Of a stretch of 44,267 nucleotides of DNA, positions 25,345 to 33,175 are shown piece after piece (the first letter of the stretch is position 1; every line of letters begins with the position of its first letter). The stretch lies in contig CAAGED010000019.1 of assembly GCA_900768505.1 (NCBI GenBank), positions 1 through 44,267 of the forward strand, in the 5' to 3' direction. The position numbers were made by a program, and so were the translations under genes. The DNA comes from Lentisphaeria bacterium. Its GTDB lineage: Bacteria > Verrucomicrobiota > Lentisphaeria > Victivallales > Victivallaceae. The notes below the pieces were generated by a model. The model worked only from the letters and a program-made list of their open reading frames with translations, ran no database searches and had not been told where the DNA came from.

Positions 25345-26529
25345 ATGGAAATAAGAACAGATTATACCAGTGTTCAGTGGAAAAATGACGGCAGACTTAA
25401 ACTTTTAATTATCGTCGGCACCCGGCCGGAAATCATTCGTCTTGCCGCCGTTATAAACAAGTGCCGTCAATATTTTGATACGGTTTTGGCGCATACCGGA
25501 CAAAATTATGATTATAATCTTAACGGTGTGTTCTTTAAGGATTTGAAACTCGCCGACCCGGAAGTCTACATGGACGCGGTCGGCGATGATTTGGGTTCGA
25601 CGGTGGGAAATATTATCAATTGCTCATACAAGCTGATGAATCAGATCAAGCCAGATGCATTGCTTATTCTGGGGGATACCAACTCCTGCCTCTCCGCGAT
25701 TGCCGCCAAGCGGCTCCATATCCCGATATTTCACATGGAGGCCGGAAATCGCTGCAAGGACGAGTGTCTGCCGGAGGAGACCAACCGACGTATTGTCGAT
25801 ATTATTTCGGATGTTAATCTTGCTTATTCAGAACACGCCAGACGTTATTTGCAGGAGTGCGGGCTTCCCAAGGAGCGTACATATGTGACCGGTTCTCCCA
25901 TGGCGGAGGTATTGCATCAGAATATGCCGGAAATCGAGCAGAGCGATATTCTTGCCAGGTTGGGATTAAAACCCCGCCAATACATGCTGCTCTCGGCGCA
26001 TCGGGAAGAAAACATTGATACTGAGAAAAATTTTGTCAGTCTCTTTAGTGCAATCAACAAACTGGCGGAGAAATATGATATGCCGATTTTATATTCTTGC
26101 CATCCCAGAAGCCGCAATCGCCTGGAAAAAAGCGGATTTGTGCTGGACAAACGGGTAATGCGCAGTGAACCGATGGGATTCCATGATTACAACAAATTGC
26201 AGATGAATGCTTATGCCGTGGTTTCTGACAGCGGGACGCTGCCGGAGGAGAGCAGCTTTTTCACCAGTATTGGTCATCCGTTTCCGGCGGTTTGCATCAG
26301 GACATCCACGGAGCGCCCTGAAGCATTGGATAAGGCTTGTTTCGTTCTGGCTGGAATTGATGAAAAGAGTTTGCTGCAGGCAGTGACAACTGCGGTTCAA
26401 ATGAATGACAATGGTGATTATGGTATTCCGGTGCCGGATTATGTGGAGGAAAACGTATCCAGCAAAGTTATTAAAATTATTCAGTCATATACCGGGGTTG
26501 TCAACCGGATGGTTTGGCGTAAGTTTTAG
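25345..26529 (+). CDS. fnlC: UDP-N-acetyl-hexosamine 2-epimerase (FnlC/CapG, WecB family)
   Basis: A 394-residue GT-B-fold 2-epimerase. GTRPEIIRLAAVI and the HTGQNYDYNL segment open the UDP-binding half. HMEAGNRC, PEETNRRIVDIISD and SAHREENID follow in the middle, and VSDSGTLPEESSF lies in the C-terminal half; these are the WecB/CapG family landmarks. In the context of fnlA-fnlB it should epimerise C2 to give UDP-L-FucNAc. GGAG lies about eight bases before the ATG. The first fifteen residues (MEIRTDYTSVQWKND) form a short non-conserved extension. Confidence 0.9.
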   Translation: MEIRTDYTSVQWKNDGRLKLLIIVGTRPEIIRLAAVINKCRQYFDTVLAHTGQNYDYNLNGVFFKDLKLADPEVYMDAVGDDLGSTVGNIINCSYKLMNQIKPDALLILGDTNSCLSAIAAKRLHIPIFHMEAGNRCKDECLPEETNRRIVDIISDVNLAYSEHARRYLQECGLPKERTYVTGSPMAEVLHQNMPEIEQSDILARLGLKPRQYMLLSAHREENIDTEKNFVSLFSAINKLAEKYDMPILYSCHPRSRNRLEKSGFVLDKRVMRSEPMGFHDYNKLQMNAYAVVSDSGTLPEESSFFTSIGHPFPAVCIRTSTERPEALDKACFVLAGIDEKSLLQAVTTAVQMNDNGDYGIPVPDYVEENVSSKVIKIIQSYTGVVNRMVWRKF

Positions 26530-26881
26530 AGTACGGCGGATATTTTTTCGAAAAAACAGATTCAGGATGATTACGAAAAACGATGGAGTAATTTTCGAAA
26601 CTGGTTCCGGACGCTGCCATATTTTGTATTCATTTTGGGTTTGTATTTTCCCAATTGGCTTGCCAATTGGGAAAATACTGTATAAAAAGGTTGAGCGTCA
26701 GTTCCAAAATCGTATACAAGAGTTGTCATTCTCAAGCTCGCATACAAGAGTTTGCGTTGAGCTAAATTACTGAAAGCTGCCATAAAATAAGAATTTGGTC
26801 TGGACAAGCAATCAGACGATTTTCATATTGTTCAATTTAAATTCAAAAAAATGCGTTTTCAGACTTGAACAGGATTATATC
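26530..26881. other. 352-base intergenic region with palindrome and short direct repeats
   Basis: No credible gene. It holds the perfect inverted repeat at 26643-26678 and two copies of TCG(T/C)ATACAAGAGTT at 26710-26724 and 26739-26753. Short overlapping open frames in both directions have no ribosome site and are ignored. AGGA about eight bases before 26882 serves the next gene. Confidence 0.5.
26643..26678. repeat. Perfect 17-base-arm inverted repeat
   Basis: GTATTTTCCCAATTGGC and GCCAATTGGGAAAATAC are exact reverse complements separated by TT. In RNA this gives a long hairpin, possibly terminating the fnl transcript, but only a weak U-run follows. It may also be a protein-binding palindrome or a dispersed repeat unit. 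Confidence 0.85.
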
Positions 26882-27598
26882 ATGAATTATGCCAAAAGTA
26901 AAAAGTATGACACACCGCAACTTAATGCCAAAATCATGGGGCCCAACCCAATCAAATTGGCGGAGGAATTGTTGCAGAACCATCAAATTAAATCTGGAGC
27001 AACTGTGCTTGATTTGGGAAGCGGACAAGGCTTGACCAGTGTTTTTCTCGCCCGGGAATACAGCTTTAAGGTTTTTGCCGGTGATTTATGGAGTGATCCG
27101 GCGGAAAACCAAGATTTTTTTCGTTCGCAGGGGTTCGCCGCAGAACAAGTCTCCGCAGTGAAAGCAGATGCGGAAAATTTATTGTTCGAACCGGATTTTT
27201 TCGATGCCGTAATCAGCATTGACTCTTATAATTATTTCGGGCGCAACGCAAGCTACCTTGACGATAAACTGCTGCCGTGTGTCAAATCAGGCGGTTTGCT
27301 CTATCTCTCGTTTCCGGGAATGAAAAAAGATTTGCATGACAATTTGCCGCCGGAACTGCTGCTCTCTTGGACGCCGGAACAACTGGATTATCTGCACGAT
27401 TTAATTTTTTGGAAGGGGATTTTTTCCGTTTCAAAAAAAGCGGAGCTTCTTTCCCTGAGGGAGATGGAGAGTAATACGGAAGTCTGGAACGACTGGCTTG
27501 CCTGCGACAACGAATATGCAGTCAATGATCGTAAATCCATGAATGCAGGGGCTGGAAAATATTTGAATTTCATTGCCGCCGTATTGAGAAAGCGATAA
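26882..27598 (+). CDS. Class I SAM-dependent methyltransferase
   Basis: A 238-residue methyltransferase. The SAM-binding motif VLDLGSGQGLTSVFLARE is at about residues 43-60, GDLW supplies the post-II acidic residue, and AVISIDSYNYFG is motif IV. The acceptor is unknown; the pattern MGPNPIKLAEELL ahead of motif I matches a family of uncharacterised bacterial methyltransferases. The ATG at 26882 is chosen because of an AGGA site and because the upstream extension (from 26795) is unconserved-looking. It ends three bases before the Vat-type acetyltransferase, so the two form a pair. Confidence 0.8.
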   Translation: MNYAKSKKYDTPQLNAKIMGPNPIKLAEELLQNHQIKSGATVLDLGSGQGLTSVFLAREYSFKVFAGDLWSDPAENQDFFRSQGFAAEQVSAVKADAENLLFEPDFFDAVISIDSYNYFGRNASYLDDKLLPCVKSGGLLYLSFPGMKKDLHDNLPPELLLSWTPEQLDYLHDLIFWKGIFSVSKKAELLSLREMESNTEVWNDWLACDNEYAVNDRKSMNAGAGKYLNFIAAVLRKR

Positions 27599-27600
27599 TC

Positions 27601-28236
27601 ATGAATCCTGATGTTTTATATCCGTCGGAGTATGATCATTTCACGATCTACCTGAAAAATGCAGTGAAAAATCCATTTATTGAAATTGGCGATTACACCA
27701 TTCTCCATGATTTTATCAATGATCCTCTTGAATGGGAAAAAACAAGTGTGTTGTATCATTATCCATATGCTAATAACGATAACCTGAAGATCGGCAAATT
27801 CTGTTCCGTTGCGGCCGGTGCAAAATTCATCTTCAACGCCGCAAATCATACTCTGCATTCGCTCTCCACATATCCGTTTCCGATTGTAAACCAGCAGTGG
27901 GGGGTGCCAGGATTGAAAACCACCGACGCCTGGGACAATCATGGGGATATCGTAATTGGCAATGACGTCTGGATTGGATTTGACGCTCTCGTCATGGCCG
28001 GAGTTACCATCGGCGATGGCGCAATAATTGGCGCTCGGGCGGTGGTGACTAAAGATGTTGAACCATATGCAATTGTCGGCGGAGTGCCGGCCAAATTAAT
28101 CCGTCGGCGATTTGACATGGCAACTATAACTGAATTGTTGAAATTGCAGTGGTGGAATTGGCCGCCGGAAAAAATTAAACAATTTATTCCTGCGATTCAA
28201 TCCGGTAATCTTGAGGAGATACTGCAATTGGAATAA
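27601..28236 (+). CDS. Vat/CatB-type xenobiotic O-acetyltransferase
   Basis: A 211-residue left-handed beta-helix acetyltransferase. The sequence follows the Vat streptogramin-A acetyltransferases closely: YPSEYDHF at the start, VLYHYPYANNDNLKIGKFCSV, NAANH with the catalytic His83, STYPFP, then GDIVIGNDVWIG, GVTIGDGAIIGA, GGVPAKLIRRRFD and WWNWP. Vat enzymes inactivate streptogramin A; the CatB relatives acetylate chloramphenicol. Chromosomal homologues often act on unknown substrates, so drug resistance is only a possibility. It is coupled to the upstream methyltransferase. Confidence 0.85.
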   Translation: MNPDVLYPSEYDHFTIYLKNAVKNPFIEIGDYTILHDFINDPLEWEKTSVLYHYPYANNDNLKIGKFCSVAAGAKFIFNAANHTLHSLSTYPFPIVNQQWGVPGLKTTDAWDNHGDIVIGNDVWIGFDALVMAGVTIGDGAIIGARAVVTKDVEPYAIVGGVPAKLIRRRFDMATITELLKLQWWNWPPEKIKQFIPAIQSGNLEEILQLE

Positions 28237-28760
28237 TGGCAAAATAATTGTTTTATGGAGTGGGCGGATGCTGAATAATTTTGTCATGCATTTATTTTCA
28301 ATTATCAGCCTTGATTCATTGGACAAGCGTCGCATGATTTAGCTGCATAAAGGATTTTTAGGTTGTTCTCCGGTATCGGGTTTGATTAAAACGTACCGCC
28401 GATTTCATGGGCTGGAAATGAGATCGGCATGAATTATGGCGGTTGAACATGGGAAATAAGTTCTGCAATTTAGGCGGATTAATTTTGTCATTTCCGATTG
28501 CTCCATGTTTCATATATTTGGCCTTATTGCGCTGGGCAGGGGGGTATTTAAGTCATATTTTGTAATTTTTGCCGGAGAAAAAAAGATTTTTATTTGAAAT
28601 TTGAGGATTTCAATATTACTGTAAATGTGAATATTTTGAAATTGTTGATAAATCTTTTTTCAAAACTGCCAGATTAAACTTTTACCGCAAGCAGACTTTT
28701 TTCCGAATTGACGGCGAGCGGCAAGGCAGTTTATAATTTATTTTTGGGAGGAATACGAAC
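28237..28760. other. 524-base intergenic region before ilvB
   Basis: No gene seen. It holds an 11-base stem-loop with one G-U pair at 28398-28428 (GCCGATTTCAT / ATGAGATCGGC), without a T-run. GGGAGG about ten bases before 28761 is the ilvB ribosome site. I searched by eye for a T-box (GGGTGG...CCGCG) or an attenuator leader peptide and saw neither. Confidence 0.4.
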
Positions 28761-30527
28761 ATGACAAAGACAAAGGAATTTAAAAAGTGCACCATGCGCG
28801 GTAATGCGATAGCCATAAAATCTTTGGAGCAGCAGGGCGTCGATGTGATGTTCGCCTATCCGGGCGGTTTTTCACTGGAACTGCATCAGGCCCTGACCCA
28901 ATCGGATATTCGGGTAATTCTGCCGCGCCATGAACAAGGCGGTGCTTTCGCCGCCTGTGGTTACGCCCGTGCCACCGGCAAGGTGGGGGTTTGCATGGCC
29001 ACCAGCGGTCCTGGGGCAACCAATTTACTTACCGGTATTGCCGATGCCTACATGGATTCGATTCCAATGGTTATCATCACCGGACAGGTTCCGGCGCAGA
29101 TGATCGGCAAAAATGTATTTCAGGAAACTGATATTATCGGTATGACCCGCCCCATTATCAAGCACAGCTACCTGGCTCTGGATGCGGCGGATTTGCCGCG
29201 GATTATCGCCGAAGCGTTTTATTTGGCCCGCAGCGGACGACCGGGACCGGTATTGGTGGATATTCCCAAGAATGTTCAGCAGCAGACCTGCGAAGTTGAT
29301 TTCAATTACACCTTGAATCTGCCATATTACCAGCCAACTTTCCGGGCCTCCGATGCGGATATTGAAGATATTCGGCGGATGATTGCTCAGGCCAAACGCC
29401 CCTGCGTCTACGCAGGCGGCGGAATTATTTCTGCCGAGGCTTCGGAAGAGTTGATTAAATTTGCCGAGTTGTACAATATCCCGGTTGCCACCACGTTAAT
29501 GGGGATCGGTGCCTTTCCGGATGCTCATCCGCTTAGTTTGCGCTGGCTGGGCATGCATGGTACAGTTTATGCCAATTATGCCGCTAATAAGTGCGACCTA
29601 CTGCTGGCGCTGGGAGCCCGTTTCGATGATCGGGTGACCGGAGATCCGGAAACCTTTGCAGTGGAGGCAAAAATTATTCATGTCGATATCGATAATTCTG
29701 AAATCAATAAAAACAAACCTGCCGATTTGGGCATTGTCGGAGATGTAAAAGATGTTCTGCAACGGCTCAACGCCAATCCGCTGCGCCAGGATTATAGCGA
29801 ATGGTTTGAACAGATTAACCAGTGGAAGAAGGATTTCCCATTCCAATATAAAAATAAGCCGGAGAGTCTTCAACCTCAGTTTGTCATGGAAACGCTCAGC
29901 GAATTGACTGGTGGAAATGCGGTAATTGTTCCCGGCGTCGGTCAGCACCAGATGTGGGCTGCGCAGTATTATCAATATAAATTTCCCCGACAATTTCTAA
30001 CCAGCGGGGGGTTGGGTTCGATGGGATTCGGACTGCCGGCTGCAATGGGCGCCAAGGTGGCTTGTCCGGAAAAATTGGTTGTCAATATTGATGGAGACGG
30101 CAGTTTTCAGATGAATATTCAGGAGTTGGGCACGCTTAAAGTAGAGAATATTCCGGTAAAGATGATTATTATGGATAACCAGCATTTGGGTATGGTTGCC
30201 CAGTGGGAAGACCGTTTTTATCATAGTTGCCGCGGCAATACTGTTTTGGGGCATTGCAAAGGCAGCAGCGGCAATCGGGACAAACATTGCAACAGCTGCA
30301 ATGGTGATTGTTGCACCGGCAAGCCTTATCCTGATTTTGTGGCCATTGCCAATGGATACGATATTAAAGGGTTGCATGTTTATACCAGGGAAGAGCTGAT
30401 TCCGGCCATTGAGGCTATGCTGGAATCGGATGAACCTTTCCTGCTGGATGTTCATACCGGTTATAATGAGCATGTATTGCCGATGATACCGGCGGGGAAG
30501 GATTACCGTTCCATAATAATAGAGTAA
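28761..30527 (+). CDS. ilvB: Acetolactate synthase large subunit with an unusual Cys-rich active-site-loop insertion
   Basis: A 588-residue TPP-dependent enzyme joining two pyruvates (or pyruvate and 2-ketobutyrate) in branched-chain amino-acid synthesis. FAYPGGFSLELHQAL and RHEQGGAFAA (catalytic Glu) open the PYR domain. VPAQMIGKNVFQETD, LGARFDDRVTG (FAD domain) and GDGSFQMN...QHLGMVAQWEDRFY (TPP-Mg motif and substrate loop) follow in order. After QWEDRFY comes a segment with six cysteines (C490, C499, C510, C513, C517, C518) before YPDFVAIANGYDI, where other large subunits have a short or Cys-free loop. No ilvN or ilvC lies nearby. The GGGAGG site supports the ATG, and a strong terminator follows the stop. 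Confidence 0.92.
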   Translation: MTKTKEFKKCTMRGNAIAIKSLEQQGVDVMFAYPGGFSLELHQALTQSDIRVILPRHEQGGAFAACGYARATGKVGVCMATSGPGATNLLTGIADAYMDSIPMVIITGQVPAQMIGKNVFQETDIIGMTRPIIKHSYLALDAADLPRIIAEAFYLARSGRPGPVLVDIPKNVQQQTCEVDFNYTLNLPYYQPTFRASDADIEDIRRMIAQAKRPCVYAGGGIISAEASEELIKFAELYNIPVATTLMGIGAFPDAHPLSLRWLGMHGTVYANYAANKCDLLLALGARFDDRVTGDPETFAVEAKIIHVDIDNSEINKNKPADLGIVGDVKDVLQRLNANPLRQDYSEWFEQINQWKKDFPFQYKNKPESLQPQFVMETLSELTGGNAVIVPGVGQHQMWAAQYYQYKFPRQFLTSGGLGSMGFGLPAAMGAKVACPEKLVVNIDGDGSFQMNIQELGTLKVENIPVKMIIMDNQHLGMVAQWEDRFYHSCRGNTVLGHCKGSSGNRDKHCNSCNGDCCTGKPYPDFVAIANGYDIKGLHVYTREELIPAIEAMLESDEPFLLDVHTGYNEHVLPMIPAGKDYRSIIIE

Positions 30528-30532
30528 TAAAA

Positions 30533-30568
30533 AAATGCCGGTGAAAATCCGGCATTTCAGCTTTTTTT
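30533..30568 (+). terminator. Intrinsic terminator after ilvB
   Basis: AAATGCCGG and CCGGCATTT pair across a seven-base loop, followed by a run of seven T after CAGC. It separates ilvB from bioB. Confidence 0.85.
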
Positions 30569-30617
30569 GTCAACCCGCGGCGGTGCGGCGGCCGCATAAT
30601 TAATAGAGGTTAATCAA

Positions 30618-31604
30618 ATGATAATACATCCGGCGATTGAAAATGCTTATAAAGTGTTGAATGGCGAAGCGCTTACCAAAGCCGAGGCCTTGACGCTTAT
30701 TTCTGAAATAAATGGCGGCGATATTTTGGATTTGGTCTCCTTGGCTCACAAGGTGCAGGAGAAGTTTGCTCCCAATTTGATCAGTTGCTCCATATTGAAT
30801 GCCAAAAGTGGCCGCTGCAGCCAGAATTGTCGTTTTTGTGCTCAGTCCGGTCATCACCACACCAATATCGAAACGTACCCGATCTTGAGTCAGGAAGAGG
30901 TGGTGGAGGCGGCACGTAAAGTTTACGAGGCGGGAGTTCGTTCATTTGGTTATGTGACCAGCGGTTGCGGCTACACCACCAATGATCGGGAGTTTCAGCA
31001 GGTTTTGGCCACAATTGACGCACTGCATGCCGAATTCCCGGATTTGCGCATCTGCATGTCCATTGGCATTCTGAGCCGTGATACGGCCAAGTTGTTGTCT
31101 GAGCATGATATTGCCCGTTATAATATGAATTTACAGACTGCACCGGCTAAATACAGCAAGTTGATAGCTGATACGCACACCATTGAAGAGAAGATTCAGA
31201 CCATCAAATACCTTCAGGAGTTTGGCGTAGAGATTTGCTGCGGCGGTATTATTGGTCTGGGCGAGAGCGCCGAAGACCGGGTGGAAATGGCGTATGCGGT
31301 TAAGGAACTTAATGTGGAGGGGATTCCACTGAATGTTCTGCTGCCGATACCTGGTACTCCGTTGGAAAAACTGCCGGTCATGGAGCCGGCTGAAGTGGCG
31401 AAGGCCTTTGCAATTTTCCGTTTGGTTAATCCGGATAAGCAGATTAAATTTGCCGCCGGACGTGAAACTACCATGAAGGATTTTCAAGGATTGCTTATGC
31501 TCAGCGGAATGAACAGTATTATCACCGGCGGGTATTTGACCACCCGCGGGCGTTCAGTGGCGGAAGACAAGAAATTATTTGAATCATTGGCTTTTTTTAA
31601 GTAA
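30618..31604 (+). CDS. bioB: Biotin synthase
   Basis: A 328-residue radical-SAM enzyme that inserts sulfur into dethiobiotin. The radical-SAM cluster cysteines are C67, C71 and C74 in GRCSQNCRFCAQS, and the SAM-binding and [2Fe-2S]-ligand elements follow (YNMNLQTAPA, CCGGIIGLGES, AAGRET). GAGG lies eight bases before the ATG. No other biotin genes are adjacent, so the precursor may be made elsewhere or imported. Confidence 0.95.
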   Translation: MIIHPAIENAYKVLNGEALTKAEALTLISEINGGDILDLVSLAHKVQEKFAPNLISCSILNAKSGRCSQNCRFCAQSGHHHTNIETYPILSQEEVVEAARKVYEAGVRSFGYVTSGCGYTTNDREFQQVLATIDALHAEFPDLRICMSIGILSRDTAKLLSEHDIARYNMNLQTAPAKYSKLIADTHTIEEKIQTIKYLQEFGVEICCGGIIGLGESAEDRVEMAYAVKELNVEGIPLNVLLPIPGTPLEKLPVMEPAEVAKAFAIFRLVNPDKQIKFAAGRETTMKDFQGLLMLSGMNSIITGGYLTTRGRSVAEDKKLFESLAFFK

Positions 31605-31635
31605 ACTGCCGTAAATCCGTGCCTGGATGTTGTAA

Positions 31636-31710
31636 TATCACAAGAGTTGGCGATTTATCACAAAATGCCTACTAAATCGGGATTGACTTGTGATAAAAGG
31701 CGGTTATAAT
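31636..31710 (+). promoter_or_regulatory. Promoter with operator-like repeats upstream of the ThuA-like gene
   Basis: TTGACT (31683-31688), a 16-base spacer and TATAAT (31705-31710) make a near-consensus sigma-70 promoter. The octamer TATCACAA occurs at 31636-31643 and again within TTTATCACAA at 31654-31663, and its inverse TTGTGATAAA lies at 31688-31697, inside the promoter. The three sites look like an operator for a dimeric repressor or activator. Confidence 0.6.
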
Positions 31711-31879
31711 AATATCAGTGTTGTGTCAACGATAATTATGCGCAATTTTGCTGTAAATTCTCGGTTGACACGATACCAATGAATAATTTTATTCGGTCGC
31801 GGGGGCAGTTGATTGGCGTGCTTTTCGGAATGAGAATGTTCGCATACCCCCGGCACAAAACATGTAAACATCAAATATC

Positions 31880-32665
31880 ATGGTGCAAATTATGGACAAG
31901 AAAATCAATGTAACCATCTGGAACGAGTTCCGCCACGAACTTCACAACGAAAGCGTGAAAAAGATTTATCCCGACGGCATTCATAAAGCTATCGGCAAAG
32001 GAATTGCCGCCGAGGATCTTAATATTCGTTATGCCACGTTGGACGAGCCGGAACACGGCTTGACCGAAGATGTGATTAATTCTACGGATGTTTTACTCTG
32101 GTGGGGGCATTGCGCTCACGGCGAGGTTTCCGACGAAATAGTGCACCGGGTTCACAAACGGGTTTTGGAGGGAATGGGGTTGATTGTGCTTCATTCCGGA
32201 CATTTTTCCAAAATTTTCAAGGCGGTCACCGGCTGCACCTGCTCGTTGAAATGGCGTGAAGCAGCGGAACGGGAACGGGTTTGGGTAATTGAGCCATCGC
32301 ATCCGATTGCCGCCGGATTAGGCGAATATTTTGAGTTGCCACATGTGGAAATGTATGGTGAACGTTTTGATATTCCCAGTGACAGCAAGGTGATTTTCAT
32401 GTCCTGGTACGAGGGTGGCAATGTATTCCGCAGCGGAGTGACATTGGAGCGCGGTTACGGTAAAATTTTCTACTTCAGCCCGGGTCATGAAACCTACCCG
32501 ATTTATTATGACCAAAACGTTATAAAGGTAATCGGTAACGCTGTTCGCTGGGCGAAGCCTCAGATATTGCAGGAAATCGTCTGCCCGTGTTCTCCGGCGT
32601 TGGAGGAGATCAAGTCCAAGGCGGATGAATTCGGTTCGGCTGGAATCGTGCAGGCGGTGGAATAA
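31880..32665 (+). CDS. ThuA-like domain protein (trehalose-utilisation family)
   Basis: A 261-residue soluble protein with the class I glutamine-amidotransferase-like ThuA fold. INVTIWNEFRHE at the start, VLLWWGHCAHGEV, GLIVLHSGHFSK and YFSPGHETYPIYYD are the family landmarks. In rhizobia ThuA acts with ThuB in the oxidation of trehalose/maltitol-type sugars, but most homologues are uncharacterised. There is no signal peptide. Two starts are possible (31880 or the ATG at 31892); the second fits the family's usual N-terminus. It is controlled by its own promoter and ends 160 bases before a terminator. Confidence 0.82.
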   Translation: MVQIMDKKINVTIWNEFRHELHNESVKKIYPDGIHKAIGKGIAAEDLNIRYATLDEPEHGLTEDVINSTDVLLWWGHCAHGEVSDEIVHRVHKRVLEGMGLIVLHSGHFSKIFKAVTGCTCSLKWREAAERERVWVIEPSHPIAAGLGEYFELPHVEMYGERFDIPSDSKVIFMSWYEGGNVFRSGVTLERGYGKIFYFSPGHETYPIYYDQNVIKVIGNAVRWAKPQILQEIVCPCSPALEEIKSKADEFGSAGIVQAVE

Positions 32666-32823
32666 ATCCCGCCGGATTTGATTATTTGGATGTGTGGGTG
32701 AAAAATATACTAAATTGGTAGTGGATTTACTGATTTATCCGATGAAATGTGCGGTGTTGTACTGCTTGAAATTTGCAGTTCAATAATTGAGGCACAAGGG
32801 AGTGATTAATTTAAAATTTTCGG

Positions 32824-32859
32824 GGAGTCGGAGGTAATTCTCCGGCTCCTTATTTTTTT
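32824..32859 (+). terminator. Intrinsic terminator after the ThuA-like gene
   Basis: GGAGTCGGAG pairs with CTCCGGCTCC (one G-U) over a six-base loop, followed by TTATTTTTTT. Confidence 0.8.
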
Positions 32860-33008
32860 AGAACGTTTTTTAGGAGAAAAATTTGCTAATTACCTGAAAT
32901 GATGTATTTTATATATGGTTAAAGTTGCGTTCAGCTTTAACATTTGGTCGCTGATGCCGACTTCATCGGCGTAAAAGCCGCGTTTGAGTTGTTAAAAAGT
33001 TTCTCATC

Positions 33009-33105
33009 TCAACGCACAATCGGGGTGCTGGCTGGAGAATTATCCGCCGGCTGAGATCAAACCCGCAAACCTGATCCGGGTAATTCCGGCGTAGGAAGTT
33101 GCTGC
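33009..33105 (+). ncRNA. TPP riboswitch (THI element) in the thiC leader
   Basis: The conserved TPP aptamer pieces appear in order: CGGGGTGC, a variable stem, CGGCTGAGA, AACCCGC, ACCTGATCCGGGTAAT and CCGGCGTAGGAAG. It lies about 70 bases before thiC. Beyond it TTTCCTT (33143-33149) can pair with AAGGAAA (33161-33167), which contains the thiC ribosome site. Control is therefore probably at translation initiation: TPP binding would hide the site. Confidence 0.92.
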
Positions 33106-33175
33106 GCAGAGTGAGTAAAAAAATCGCCCGCCGCTGCAGCATTTTCCTTGAAGTAAAATTAAGGAAATATGAAAA

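Larger units (their letters stand above)
32666..33175 (+). other. 510-base region holding a terminator and the thiC leader
   Basis: It contains no gene. The first part holds the terminator at 32824-32859, and the second the TPP riboswitch. The stretch between (32860-33008) is AT-rich and must carry the thiC promoter, but I could not pick out a good -35/-10 pair. Confidence 0.5.

Noticed and set aside
26405..26807. Open frames on both strands covering the fnlC end and the following gap
   Set aside because: No ribosome site, overlap with fnlC and with the palindrome, and low-quality composition; the signal is repeat structure, not coding.
28237..28760. T-box or attenuator upstream of ilvB
   Set aside because: Neither the T-box core (GGGTGG...CCGCG) nor a Leu/Ile/Val-rich leader peptide is visible.
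30196..30399. Alternative Ala-rich frame inside ilvB, as a possible sign of a frameshifted loop
   Set aside because: The ilvB frame is open throughout and both sides align with the family; the Ala-rich reading does not resemble acetolactate synthase either. Kept only as a caveat in the finding.
31636..31697. TATCACAA repeats as a small CRISPR array
   Set aside because: The units are eight to ten bases, one is inverted, and spacing is irregular; no cas genes are present.
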